From NCBI GenBank assembly GCA_960531495.1, contig OY482854.1:33728293-33792292 (forward strand): 64,000 bases of DNA, in the 5' to 3' direction. This document shows, in pieces, positions 23,750-58,678 of the stretch. Each line of letters starts with the position of its first letter. Within the stretch, counting starts at the first letter, position 1. Both the position numbers and the translations under genes were made by a program. Source of the stretch: Zeus faber. Lineage: Eukaryota; Chordata; Actinopteri; Zeiformes; Zeidae. The notes under the pieces are model-generated. The model saw only the letters and a list, made by a program, of their open reading frames with translations, searched no databases and was not told where the DNA came from.

Positions 23750-25282
23750 CACTACTCACAAAAGGTTAGGGATATTCGGCTTTCAAGTGAAATTCCAGGA
23801 TGAAGCTAAAATGCACTATAACCTTTACAGGTTAACTTAATTTGACCTTCTCTCAACTTTTGAATGCACATGTCCAACTGTTCAATGTTTCAGTACTTTT
23901 TGCACAACTTGCTGTTCTCTAACAAGGAGCTGAACGGCAAAATTCACAACAGGTGTTTGATCCATGAATCCACCAATACATTTCCTGGTTCAATTGGAAT
24001 TGGTATTTTAACAGTCCTCTTCGTCATGCTGTTCACATGTTGACATCATGAGACCAAGACCATACCTAGCAACTGATCAACAGCACCTCGCCATTGCGTG
24101 GCTTCAAACAGGATGTTTGGGGAAGGAAGTGGGAAGTGGCCACTAAGCTTAGAGTGTCACAGAGTGTCATCAGCAGGTTGCAACAGAGATACAGGGACTG
24201 GAAGAGTCACAGAAAGGCATAGAAGTGGACGTGCTTTGGCCACATCCCACACTGATGAGCGCTTCATTGTGAACAGTGCCCTGCGCAACCACATGATGAT
24301 GCCACTCAACTCCAGGGACATTTAAGGGAGGTGAGAGGCACCCAAGTGTCACGTCAGACCATTCGAAACCGTTTACATCAGTGTGGTCTGCGTGCTAGAC
24401 CACCTGCAAGGGCACCTGACCACACCACCAGGCACAGGCATCATCGTCTCGCATGGGCCAGAGGGCATTTATGCCGGACGAGGGACCAGTGGCCTCAGTG
24501 CTGTTCTCTGATGAAAGTCGATTCACGTTGAGCAGAAATGATGGCCGCCAACGATGTTGGAGAGGTCAAGGAGAGCGCTATGCATCATCCACTGTTGTCA
24601 CCAGAAGAACCTTTGGTGGTGGTGGTGTTACAGTGTGGGCAGGTGTGTCTAGTCAATACAGAACTGCCCTACACTTTGTGAATGGTACAGTGACAAGCCC
24701 ATACTACCTGAATGACATCATTCATCCAGTCATTGTGCCCCTGCATGAACAACACAGGCCTCGTTTCATCTTCATGGACGACAACGCTCCAGCTCATGGA
24801 GGTGGCATCATTAGGGAACGGCTGCTGGAGACCGGGGCACCTCAAATGGAGTGTTCCTGCACTTTCTCCAGACCTGAATCCCATAGAAAACCTATGGGAT
24901 CAGCTGAGTGGCCGTGTAGAGGCTCCTAACTCTGTACCCCACAACCTCAATGACCTGAGGGGCCCCTTCAAGAAGAGTGGGGGGCCAGGCCTCAGCAGAC
25001 AATAAGTCGACTTGTGAACAGCTTGAGACGTCCTTGTCAAGCTGTAACTGATGCTCAAGGCCACATGACAAGTTATTGAGACGTTGACATTTGTTGTTGT
25101 GGTAAACCCACCACTGTTGTTGGCTTTTGTTTCAATACATTGTTTGAGATGAGGAAATCACCATTGTATCTTCTACTTAAATGCTCTACTTTCATCATAT
25201 CATATCAATGTAGCGTGAACTTTTCACATTTTCCATAAATTTCACCCGAAAGCAAAATATCCCGAACTTTTTGTGAGTAGTG
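23750..25282 (+). mobile_element. Tc1-like DNA transposon, complete with TIRs
   Basis: Terminal inverted repeats start CACTACTCACAAAA at 23750 and end TTTTGTGAGTAGTG at 25282, flanked by TA (23748-23749 and 25283-25284), the Tc1/mariner target duplication. Length is 1,533 bp. The TIRs have diverged internally. A second copy of the family lies at 37363-38476. Confidence 0.9.
24046..25072 (+). pseudogene. Tc1-like transposase, decayed
   Basis: The frame starts near ATG 24048 (MRPRPYLATDQQHLAI) and is broken by stops and frameshifts. Recognisable pieces include a helix-turn-helix-like segment with [20 protein letters not shown], a first catalytic Asp region ([19 protein letters not shown]), [19 protein letters not shown], the second Asp in [11 protein letters not shown], and [13 protein letters not shown] with the Glu. 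The DDE set is visible but spread over three frames, so no active enzyme is expected. Confidence 0.85.
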
Positions 25283-25417
25283 TATCTTAAACTAGTAGTA
25301 CTACAACACTACATGTTGTAAAGTACTAGTATTAAAGTAGTAGTAGTACTAAAGACTGCAAAAAGTAGTTTTGTAAAGTACTAGTATTAAAGTAGTAGTA
25401 GTTCTAAAGACTACACA
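25283..25417 (+). repeat. Two-copy 55-bp tandem repeat
   Basis: GTAAAGTACTAGTATTAAAG occurs at about 25318 and 25373, with AGTAGTAGTA after each. It lies between the Tc1-like element and the ACACAGT array. Confidence 0.8.
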
Positions 25418-26536
25418 GTATACACACAACACAGTATACAGGACACAGTACACAACTTGAACTTGAACACACAACACAGTGCACATGGCACACACGACAC
25501 AGTACACAGGACACACACAACACAGTACACGGTACACACAGGACACAGTACACAGCACACAGGACACACACAACACAGATACAGACGACAAAGTACACAC
25601 GACACAGTACACATGACACAGTACAGTGTATACACTCGACACAATACACACGACCCACACAACACAGTACACACGACAAAGTACACACGACACAGTAGAC
25701 AGTACACAGTACACACATGACAAAGTAGACACGACATAGTACACATGACACAGTACACTGTAGACACTCGACACAATACACACCACACACGACACAGTAC
25801 ACACTACACACTACACAGTACTCACACGACACAGTATACAGTACACACGACACACACGACACAGTACACAGTACACACAACACAGTACACAGTACACAGT
25901 ACACATGACACAGTACACACACGACACAGTACACAGTACACAGTACACACACGACACACACAACACAGTACACACACAACACAGTACAGATTACACAATA
26001 CACAGTACACACACACGACACAGTACAAAGTTTACAGTACACAGTACACAGTACACACACAACACAGTACATATGACGCACACAATACAGTACACACAAG
26101 ACACACAACACAGTACACAGTACACAGTACACATGACACAGTACACACAACACAGTGCACAGTACACACACAACACAGTACACAGTACACATGACACAGC
26201 ACACACGACACAGTACACATGACACACACGACACGGTACACACACGACACAGTACACAGGACACAGTACACACACAACACGGCACACACAACACAGTGCA
26301 CAATACACACGACACACACAACACAGTACACAGCACACACACGACACAGTACACAGTACACACGACACACACAACACAGATACAGACGACAAAGTACACA
26401 AGACACAGTACACACACGACACAGTACAAAGTTCACAGTACACAGTACACAGTACACACGACACACACAACACAGATACAGACGACAAAGTACACAAGAC
26501 ACAGTACACAGTACACACACAACACAGTACACAGTA
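25418..26536. repeat. ACACAGT(AC) minisatellite, left part
   Basis: Degenerate array built from CACACGACACAGTACACAGTA-like words, almost without T except in AGTAC. Very long frames on both strands are by-products of the composition. Interrupted at 26536 by the L2-type LINE. Confidence 0.95.
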
Positions 26537-29500
26537 CATTACATTACATTACATTTAGTCATTTAGCAGACGCTTTTATCCAAAGCGACTTACAAGGGAG
26601 AATAACATTCAAGCTACATTGCGACAGAGATTAGTGTAACAACAACATTAGTGTAACAATAAATACTGCAAGGTGGTGCTAAGTAGTTGTAGGTTAGGAC
26701 AGGAGGTACTCACTGAAGAGCTGGGTCTTCAAGTGCTTCTTAAAGACAGAGAGGGAGGTCCCCGCTCTGGTCATTTTTGGCAGCTCGTTCCACCAATGTG
26801 GAACTACAAATGAGAATAGCCTGGATTGCCGTGGCTGTATGGCCGGCAGAGCCAGGCGACGCTCATTTGACGAGCGCAGCATCCCGGGGGCAACATGTGC
26901 TCTTACAAGAGCATTTAAGTAGGCGGGAGCATTCCCAGCAATCACTCTGTAGGCCAGCATAAGAGACTTGAACTTGATGCGGGCGGCTCCAGGTAACCAG
27001 TGGAGCTCGATGAGCAGCGGAGTGACATGTGCCCTCTTTGGCTGGTTGAACACCAGTCGCGCCGCCGCATTCTGTATCATCTGTAGTGGCTTCACCGCAC
27101 AGGCCGGCAAGCCTGTTAAGAGGGCGTTGCAGTAGTCGAGACGGGACATCACCAAGGTTTGTACCAGCAGTTGAGTGGCATATTGGGTCAGGTACGGCCT
27201 GACTTTTCGGATGTTGAGTAGTGCGAAGCGGCAGGACCGGGAGACGGCGGCAACATGGTCCAAGAATGTCAGTTGGTCATCAATAATGACACCAAGATTC
27301 CTTGCAGCCTTGGTAGGAACAAGAGATAGAGAGTCAATTTTAATATCAATGTTGTGATAAATACCTTGTTTGGCTGGGAAGACCAGCAGTTCCGTTTTCG
27401 CCAGATTGAGTTGAAGATGATAATCCTTCATCCATGTGGATATGTCAGCGAGACAATCCGAGATCCGCGTCGAGACAGTAGGGTCGTCGGGCGGGAAGGA
27501 CAGATAGAGTTGAGTATCATCCGCATAGCAGTGATATGAAAAGCCATGTGAGCGGATGATCGGGCCCAGTGAGGTGGTGTATATGGCAAAGAGGAGGGGT
27601 CCTAGCACCGAGCCTTGGGGCACGCCTGTGGTGAGGTTGTGAGGCACAGACAGCTGGCCTTGCCATGTCACACTGAACGAGCGCCCAGTAAGGTAAGATT
27701 CGAACCAGGAAAGTGCACTGCCCATTATGCCCATGCTTGAGAGTAAGGACAGGAGTATGCAATGATTGACAGTGTCAAAAGCAGCTGATAAGTCTAGCAG
27801 AATGAGGACCGAGGATTTGGCAGCAGCTCTAGCAGTTTTAAGGCCTCTGTCACAGACAACAGGGCTGTTTCGATGGAGTGACCACTTTTGAAGCCAGATT
27901 GAAGTGTATCAAGAAGGTTGTTTCTTGACAGGTACTCTGTAACCTGTCTAGAGACCGCCCTCTCTAAGGTTTTGGAAAGGAATGGGAGGAGAGAGACCGG
28001 CCTATAGTTTTCTACTTGATTGGGATCGAGTGAGGGTTTTTTGAGCAGTGGTGCGACCCGAGCCGCTTTGAAAGCGGAAGGGAAAGTGCAGGGAGTTAGG
28101 GACGAATTAATCACATGTGTGATTGCCGGGGTGATAGTCGGTGATATGGCTTGAAGGAGGTTAGATGGGATCGGATCTAGCGGACAGGTAGTAGGATGGC
28201 TACATGTTAGTAGTTTAGATACCTCACTTTCAGCGAGGGGGGTGAAACCAGGGAACGATGAGCCTTGGGCTGGAGAAGACAGGTTGTGAGTAAGTTGTTT
28301 AGTGAATTGGCTGCTGATGGCTGCCACTTTGTTAGTAATAAAGGAGGCAAGGCAGTCAGCAGTGAGGTTTGTAGCTGGGGGAGGTGGTGGAGGGTAAAGC
28401 AGAGACTTGAAGGTGGCGAATAACTTACGTGTGTCTGTGGCACTGTTGATCCTATCGTTGAATAAGGCCTTCTTAGCAGCAGTGATGCTGGAAGAGAAGG
28501 AGGACAGCAGTGTCTGGTAGCTTGCAAGATCCTCAATTGTTTTGGATTTGTGCCATTTCCTCTCGGCTGCTCTGAGGTCAGTGCGCATTGTCCGGAGGGT
28601 GTCAGTCAGCCAAGGGTGCGACTGGGTTGATCGAGCAGGTCTGGTGGATAGTGGACACAGGCTATCCAGACATGAGCTCAAGGTGGAACAGAGGGAGTCA
28701 GTGGCATCATTTACCTGCAGAGAGGAGAAAGTGCCGTGGGGTGGAAGAGAAGAGGAGAGCACAGAGGAGAAGTGGGTGGGAGACAAGTTGCGGAGATTGC
28801 TGCGGATAGTAACCATGGGTGGGGAGGTGGGGGGTTGTTTTGGTAGCTGGACATTGAAGTGGATGAAGAAGTGGTCAGAGAGATGAAGAGGAGTGACCCA
28901 TAGGTTGTCCGTGGTACAGCTCCGAGCAAGAATGAGATCAAGCTCTTTGCCAGCCTTGTGAGTCGGTGGAGTCGGGACCTGTCTTAGGTCGAACGAGCGA
29001 ACCAAAGACAGGAAGTCAGCCGAGGTCGCACTGTCCAAGTGGATGTTCATGTCTCCGAGGACGAGCATGGGACACTCATGCTCAGGGATTGATGACAGCA
29101 GGGTGTCAAGCTCATGTAGGAAGTCACCTAGTTGTCCTGGTGGACGGTAGATGACGACCACATAGGCTTTCACCGGAGCAGTCACCAAGACGGCGTGATA
29201 TTCAAAGGAGGCAAAGTTGTTTAAAGGCAGCAGTGGATTAAATTTCCATGTGTTGGAAATTAGCAGGCCAGTCCCACCACCACGGCCAGATGGTCTGGAT
29301 GTGTGGGAGAATGAGTAGTTAGTGGAGAGTGCAGCCGGGGTTGCGCTATCTTCTGGTTTAGTCCATGTCTCAGTGAGAGCAAGGAGCTCCAAGGAGAGGT
29401 GGTTGGCATGACCAGAAATGAAGTCTGCCTTGTTAACTGCAGATCGACAATTCCACAAGCCAACAGAGAAGGAGGTCTTTGCAGAAGATGTTTGCTGCAG

Positions 29501-29955
29501 GGACCTGAGGTTACCCGGATTGCATCGGCGTATGGTATAACGAGGCTTTCTGGGTGACCTTGAAGTTGTAGGGATGCGGTAGTAGCACATTTTGTATGGA
29601 GAGAGAAAGAAGGCAGGTTTGCCTTGTTCAGTGTCCTTGCTTCGGTTGACGTGCAGAGGTAGACGTGCGTCTTTACACAGAGCGACTACAAATGGGCCAA
29701 TGCTTGAAGCTAACGCTTCAAGGGCAGGACCATAAATAGGTGATAGAATACAGCTGCTCATGTTATTAGGGTTGCACCTGGCTAAGAGCACGCCCACATA
29801 AGAGAGGACTTACCTGAATAGGGGGTGTGTCTGGAACACAAGCTTGTTGGCAGATCAGCAAATAGCAGTGAAATGTGCAGAGTCAATCCAGTAGTCCAAG
29901 TTGCAATACTACAATAGGAGCAGTGATACACTACACAGCAACCTCAGCACTAGAG
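26536..29955 (-). mobile_element. L2-type LINE, nearly full length
   Basis: The minus-strand element runs from about 29955 (5' region without ORF) to a 3' tail at 26536-26596 with ATGTAATG-type repeats. It splits the ACACAGT array cleanly. One endonuclease/reverse-transcriptase reading frame is broken by a single one-base frameshift. The 3' 36 bases (26560-26595) are shared with the SINE family in this window. The clade assignment is from the L2-like C-terminal LHWLPGAARIKFKSLMLAYR signature. Confidence 0.88.
26694..29797 (-). pseudogene. L2-type LINE ORF2 (APE endonuclease + reverse transcriptase), one frameshift
   Basis: The upstream part (29797-27794, 667 codons) carries the APE-type endonuclease: SVGLWNCRSAVNKAD, LTETWTK, YRPPG, LVLGDMNIHLD and LSDHFFIHF. 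The start of the reverse transcriptase follows (YRPVSLLPFLSKTLER, LQSGFKSGHS). The downstream part (27734-26694) holds GVPQGSVLGPLLFAIY, the catalytic YADD in HCYADDTQLYL, and the C-terminal domain. The frame changes at a T/A run near 27836-27843 (+ strand), and a DLSAAFDTVNH motif lies just beyond it in the other frame. Apart from this, coding capacity looks preserved, so the insertion is probably young. In LINEs this protein nicks the target and copies its RNA by target-primed reverse transcription. I found no separate ORF1; the first ~100 residues before the endonuclease are of unknown role. Confidence 0.87.
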
Positions 29956-29962
29956 CTCGACT

Positions 29963-32525
29963 CGACACAGTACACATGACACAGTACACATACGACACAG
30001 TACACATTACACAGTACACACATGGCACAGTACACACGACACACACAACACAGTACACACACAACACAGTACAGATGACACAATACACAGTACACACACG
30101 ACACAGTACACATACACACAATACAGTAAACACGAGACACACAACACAGAGTACACAGTACACACACAACACAGTACACAGTACACAGTACACACGACAC
30201 AGTACACATAACACACACGACACAGTACACACACAACACAGTACACAGTACACATGACACAGTACACACGACACAGTACACATAACACACAAGACACAGT
30301 ACACATGACACAGTAAAGACGACACAGTACACAGTACGCACACACGACACAGTACACACAACACAATACACAGTACACAGTAAACACACGACACAGTACA
30401 AAGTGCACACAGGACACAGTACGCGCGACACAGTACACAGGACGCAGTTCACAATACACATTTGACAGTACACAGTACACACACGACACAATACACACGA
30501 CACAGTACACAGGACTCACTTCAAAGTACACATTACACAGTACAAAGTACACACATGACACAGTACACATGATTCAGTACACAGTACACACGACACAGTA
30601 CACATACGACAAAGTACACACGACACAGTACACAGTACACACACAACAAAGTACACACGACACAGTACACATGACAGTACACTGTAGACACTTGACACAA
30701 TACACACCACACACTACACAGTACACAGTACACAGTACACACTACACAGTACTCACACGACACAGTATACAGTACACACGACACACACGGCACAGTATAC
30801 AGTCCACGCACGATACACGACAAAGTACACATGACACAGTACACACGACACAGTAAGCAGTACACACGACACAGTACACATACGACACAGTACACATGAC
30901 ACGGTACACAGTACACAGTATACACATGACACAGTACACAGTACTCAGTATACATGACACAGTACAAACACGACAGAGTACACAGTACACATGACACCGT
31001 ACACACACGACACAGTACACAATACACAGTACACACACGACACACACAACACAGTACACACACAACACAGTACAGATGACACAATACACAGTACACACGA
31101 CACAGTACAAAGTTCACAGTACACAGTACACAGTACACACACGACACAGTACACATGACGCACACAATACAGTACACACGAGACACACAACACAGAGTAC
31201 ACAGTACACACACAACACAGTACATAGTACACAGTACACATGACACAGTACACACAACACAGTAAAGACACAGTACTCAGTACGCACACATGGCACAGTA
31301 CACATAACACAATACACAGTACACAGTAAACACACGACAAAGAACACACGGCACAGTACACATGACACAGTACACAGTAGACACACGACACAGTACACAG
31401 TGCACACAGGACACAGTACACACGACACAGTACACAGGACGCAGTTCACTATACACATTACACAGTACACAGTACACACATGACACAGTACACACGACAC
31501 AGTACACAGGACTCAGTTCAAAGTACACATTACACAGTACACAGTACACAGATGACACAGTACACATGACACACATGACACAGTACACACGACACACACG
31601 ACACGGTACACACGACACACACGACACAGTACACACATGATACAGTACACACAGCACACAAGACACAGTACACAGTACACACGACACAGTACACAGTACA
31701 CAGTATACACTACACACACAACACAGTACAGAGTACACACACGACACAGTACACAGTACACAGTACACAGTACACACAGTACACAGTACACACGACACAG
31801 TACACATGACACAGTTCACAGTACACACAACACACACGACACAGTACATAGTACACACGACACAGTACACACACAACACAGTACACAGCGCACACATGAA
31901 ACAGTACACAAGACACAGTACACATGATACAGTACACAGTACACACAACACAGTACACAGTACACACAGTACACAATGCACACGATACACATGACACATT
32001 ACACACGACACAGTACAGATGACACAATACACAGTACACAGTTCACACATGACACAGTACAAAGTGAACAGTACACACGACACACACAACACAGTACACA
32101 CAGTACACAGTACACACAACATAGTACACAGTACACACGACACAATACACACAACACAGTACACACGACACAGTACACAGTACACACACGACACAGTACA
32201 CACGGCACACACAACACAGTACACACGACACACACAACACAGTACACACAACACACACAAGACAGTACACATGACACAGTACACAGTACACACGACACAG
32301 TACACAGTACACAGTACAAGCAGTACACAAACGACACAGTACACACGACACAGTAAACACACGACAAAGTACACACGACACACAAAACATGACACAGTAC
32401 ACAGAAAACACACGACACAGTACACACAACAGTACACACATAACACATAACACAGTACACACGACACACACTACACAGTCCACAGTACACACATGACACA
32501 GTACACACTGCACAGTACACACGTC
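29963..32525. repeat. ACACAGT(AC) minisatellite, right part
   Basis: Continuation of the array at 25418 with the same words (CACACGACACAGTAC, ACACAACACAGTAC). It ends at 32525, where a dispersed repeat (family A) begins. Confidence 0.95.
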
Positions 32526-33005
32526 ATAAAGCGTCTTACTGTAAATATCATCTCCCTCATTTTAAAACCAAACGTGTGACGTCTCAGTAAACCAAGACCA
32601 ACTGAATATTTTGGGTCATAGTTGTTCAGTTTTTCACTAATATCTGCTCCGTATTTGGATCGAATTAGATAAAATCTAAACCACGAGATCCTTGTTACAT
32701 AGTGATTTCAAATGAAACCTCAACCGTTTTTGTAGCTTATGCCGAAGTATATCCTCCACATCGGGTTTGACATATCTCGCTGTCAGATGTATTGGCTCAT
32801 CAGTCTTAAAATCGTTCAAAATGTGGTTGGTTTTTCACTAATATGTGCTCTATATGTGTATGGAATTGGATGAAACTTCAACCACAAGATGTTTGTGACA
32901 ATATGGTTCAAAGAAGACAAAACAGCCCTGTTTGTGTATTCTGCTGAAGTTGGTTTTCCAGATGGTTTTAGGTTCCACAATTTCCTGCAGGCTGGACCCA
33001 TAATA
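32521..33005 (-). repeat. Dispersed repeat family A, inverted copy
   Basis: Starts with ATAAAGCGTCTTACTGTAAA, the reverse complement of the 51-bp unit near 2100, then matches 1760-1870 in reverse. It contains two related segments (TTTTTCACTAATATCTGCTC at about 32628 and TTTTTCACTAATATGTGCTC at about 32830). It ends GGCTGGACCC before an AAT microsatellite. Confidence 0.75.
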
Positions 33006-33081
33006 ATAACAATAATAATAATAATAATAATCATCATCATCATCATCATAATAAATAATAATAATTAAATAATAATAGTAA

Positions 33082-33114
<33 letters not shown>

Positions 33115-33215
33115 AAATAATAATAATAATAATCATAATAATCATAATAATCATAATAATAATAATAATAATCATAATCATAATAATCATAATAATCATA
33201 ATAATCATAATAATC

Positions 33216-33259
<44 letters not shown>

Positions 33260-33309
33260 CATAATAATAATAATAATAATCATAATAATAATAATAATAA
33301 TAATAATAA
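33000..33309. repeat. AAT/ATC/ACT microsatellite upstream of smu1
   Basis: About 310 bp of AAT repeats with ATC and ACT blocks, ending roughly 215 bp before the smu1 ATG. Confidence 0.95.
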
Positions 33310-33319
33310 AGGATAATAA

Positions 33320-33523
33320 ACTCTAGATCTATCTTTACGACACATCTATCTTCTACTTTGGGAGCCAGCCTTAAGTCACGGAGCTTCGGACGTGGTGGTC
33401 AAGTTGATCTCGGTGTCGCCACGTGTTCTCGCGATACTGCGGGGAGCAGCGCCGCTAGAGAAGGAAGCAGTAGGTCCGTCCTGAGTAGTCTGCAGAACAT
33501 ACTAGAACCTCCCGTTCGCCACC
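33320..33523 (+). promoter_or_regulatory. smu1: smu1 promoter / 5'UTR region
   Basis: About 200 bases upstream of the smu1 ATG are GC-richer than the AAT microsatellite before them and contain several CpGs. No TATA box is seen. A CACGTG E-box lies at 33420-33425 and TCTCGCGA at 33427-33434; the latter resembles the TCTCGCGAGA element of housekeeping vertebrate promoters. The exact transcription start cannot be read from sequence. Confidence 0.55.
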
Positions 33524-55862
<22,339 letters not shown>

Positions 55863-56115
55863 ACGAGGCCCAGGGACGCTCAGGGGGCGTGGCCCCCAGG
55901 GACTCTCGGGGGGCGTGGCCCATGTACAAGTGGATTCTCAGTATGCTGCAACTTCATGGGGGGGTCATTTCAGAATTTCACTTTTTTTTGTAAATATTTT
56001 TTTAAACTTGTTTCTACAGATCTGGTAAAGTTTTTTTGTTTTTTTTGCGTGTTTTTTTGACAGAATGTCGTCCTGAACTGATATTAAACAATAAATTTCA
56101 ATAATCTTGATTGTT
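55863..56115 (+). terminator. smu1: smu1 3'UTR and poly(A) signal
   Basis: AATAAA lies at 56090-56095, followed by a T-rich stretch. The start of the UTR (about 55869-55925) holds two copies of a roughly 28-bp unit, CCCAGGGACGCTC followed by GGGGGCGTGGCCC. Confidence 0.8.
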
Positions 56116-57030
56116 TTTAAATTAATTTTAGTTGTTTCCTCATATTTCCATGTTTTCTTCTGGAATGAAACGCCAAAGCTTCTGTTTTCTTTGCAGATTT
56201 TTCAGGTTTTTTTCCCTCATTTCATTAAATTGGTTCCATTCACCTCATTGAAGCAGGAAGAGGTGAACGCTGTTAGAAACAAGTTATTTCAAGACTGCAG
56301 GAGGTGGGCTACTTGAATTTAGCTTAGTTTACTCTTCTCATTCAAGCAATCATGGATAGGCGTCATGGTTTTATAGCGTTTACACCAATGTAATTTATTT
56401 CTTTGTATATTAACAGTAAATTTTCTGCCGAACCAACTCACCAAATAAAAGATTAGACCTAATATTGGTTCAATAGGAGTAATTAATAATGAATAAAAAC
56501 TGATCTAGTTTAACCAGTATTTAAAAAAAAAAGTTATATGTAAGCCACAAGATGGCGCTTTGAAGCCTCAAACAATAACTTAATTTAAATATAGACTGTC
56601 TTCCATTAGGATTAGTAGTTGTAATAAATGGTTAGTAAACAATTAGTGCTAATAGTATTAGTAATAAATGCTCGGTAAGTATTAGTAACATTGAATGTTG
56701 ACTCCCATTTGCTCCGCCCTCCAGTGTAAGACGGCAGAACAGAACGTTTCCCATTTGAAATGAATATGCAAAAGTTTGATCAGAAGTGTATTAACTTTTT
56801 TTTTTTTTTTTTTTTTAAACAAATACTGGAGGAGTTAAAACAGGCAACCAGTAGAAAGTGGCCTCTCCAGCACAGCACACCTTTAGAGGGAACAACTATC
56901 CAATGGTTTTCAAAGAAGCCCGTGGTCAAAAACAACTCAGGTATTTGTTTCCATGGAAACAGTAGTTCTACCACCTAAGTCCAGTTGTAAAGAGTTACTA
57001 TCAAAGTGTAGTACAATTTATCTACTGGTA
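56116..57030. other. Intergenic sequence downstream of smu1, no gene recognised
   Basis: Short frames only. A poly-T run of about 19 lies at 56798-56816. Confidence 0.5.
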
Positions 57031-57034
57031 CAAT

Positions 57035-58215
57035 CTCCTGGGAACTGAACCTTAATGAGGTGGAGGGCTTTGTGTGCTGTGCCCCAATGAACCTGGGGAC
57101 TATGCTGTCTGCTTTGGAATCTGGTAGGGCCACCTATGGCAGATTGGCCAAACAAATAATTCAAAAGACCCTATGAGTTAATGAAAAACATCTGGAAGAA
57201 CTTTGCCCATGCTAGGGAGACTGGGCCCAACCCCGGAGCCAGGCAGAGGAATGGAGTTAGCAGTCAAGCGCCTGGTTACCAGGTGGCACACGGAAACTGG
57301 TAGGCACAGCTCGAAAAAGTAACAAGCAGCTGCTGCCTTGTGGGCAGAACCCCCTGCAAGGAAAATCATCAGGGGCCAGTTCAATGCCCAGTGGGCAGCA
57401 GGCAGTAGCAGAGTTGGCCTAGGCGTGCTGGACCCAGAACTGCTTGTGCAGGAGGTTGAGAGGTACTGACTGGACATCGTCTTGACTCACCTCCCAACTA
57501 CAGCACTGGCTCTGGAACCAAACTTCCCGATCAGGGTTAGACTCTCCTACTCTGGAGTTGCACAGGTGGAGAGGCACTGGGCAGGGGTGGGGATACTCAC
57601 CAGCTGCTTACTCAGAGCCACTCTTTTCCAATTTGTTCAGGTGAACGAGAGGGTGGCCAGCAATGAGGGTGGAGAGCAGCTGACCTAAATGAAGGAGTTA
57701 AGGTATCTCTGGGTCTTATTCACAAGTGAGGGTGAGAGGGAGCATGAAATTGACAGATGGTTGCAAGATCTGCAGTAATGCAGCAGACCATCCTAGTGAA
57801 CTGACAGCTGAACCGAAAGGCAAAGCTCTCAATTTACCGATAAATCTTCGTTCAACCCTCACCTATGATCATGAGCTCTGGGTTATGCCTGAAAGAATAA
57901 GGTCCTGGATGCAGGCGGCCGAAATTAGGTTCTTCTGCTGGGTGGCTGGGCTCAGCCTTAGAGGTAGGGTGAGGGGCTCAGCGGTCCAGGAGGACCTGAG
58001 AATACAATTGCTGCTCCTCAGCATCAAGAGGAGCCAGTTGAAGCGGTTCGGGCATCTATTAAGGATGCACCCAGGGCGCCTTCCTTTGGAGGTGTACCAG
58101 GCACGGCCAACTAGGAGACCTGCGGCTGACCCGGTTTCAGGAAGTTGCTTGGGAAAAGGACATCTGGGCCGCTGCTAAGCTGCAGCCTCCACGACTTGGA
58201 CCCGGATAAACGACT
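57035..58215 (+). pseudogene. Decayed LINE C-terminal region (RTE-like)
   Basis: Reading frames on the + strand include LTYDHELWVMPERIRSWMQA, FFCWVAGLSLRGRVRGSAV, LLLLSIKRSQLKRFGHLLRM and HPGRLPLEVYQARPTRRPAA (57726-58178). This is a C-terminal pattern common in fish LINE polyproteins. Upstream pieces around 57060-57680 (VKVSLGLIHK, REHEIDRW-like) fit the same protein in other frames. Many stops are present. It sits between blocks of a TACAATCTATCTACTGGTAC repeat. Confidence 0.68.
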
Positions 58216-58227
58216 TGAAAACAGATG

Positions 58228-58335
58228 GAACAACATAGTTCAATCTATCTACTGATACCACAGAGTACAATCTATCTACTGGTACCGCATTGTACCATAT
58301 AGTACAATCTATCTATTGGTACCACATAGTACAAT
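58228..58335 (+). repeat. Short tandem repeat TACAATCTATCTACTGGTAC
   Basis: About three units of roughly 30-43 bp. A diverged copy lies at 57010-57033 on the other side of the decayed LINE, so the LINE may have inserted within this repeat. Confidence 0.7.
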
Positions 58336-58582
58336 TGAATCTTACCCTAGGATTAGGGTAACCTCAACCCTAAGCAGAAAAACAGGAAAGACTTTTCACA
58401 CTCTGCTGGTCAGTGCATGAAGTGAACACAACACTATGTGTATATAATATATAAGATATAAGACATGAGATATGACCATTTGCACTGTGCTGATCTCTAA
58501 AAGAAAAAAAAAGGGGTTTTTAAACTGTAACTGCACTTTTCTATGTTTTTTTAAGTTATTACTTAAAATAACGTAGGAAAAG

Positions 58583-58587
<5 letters not shown>

Positions 58588-58636
<49 letters not shown>

Positions 58637-58650
58637 TACACACACACAAT
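58588..58650. repeat. TA/CA microsatellite
   Basis: (TA)n followed by (CA)n, just before the 43-bp array. Confidence 0.9.
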
Positions 58651-58678
58651 TCTTGGATTGGCATTAGCAAGAGAGCGT

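Noticed and set aside
25404..32520. Very long frames (up to 396 codons) rich in Cys/Val on the minus strand and Thr/His on the plus strand
   Set aside because: They lie wholly inside the ACACAGT array, occur in several frames at once and simply translate its words; no start context, splice or domain evidence.
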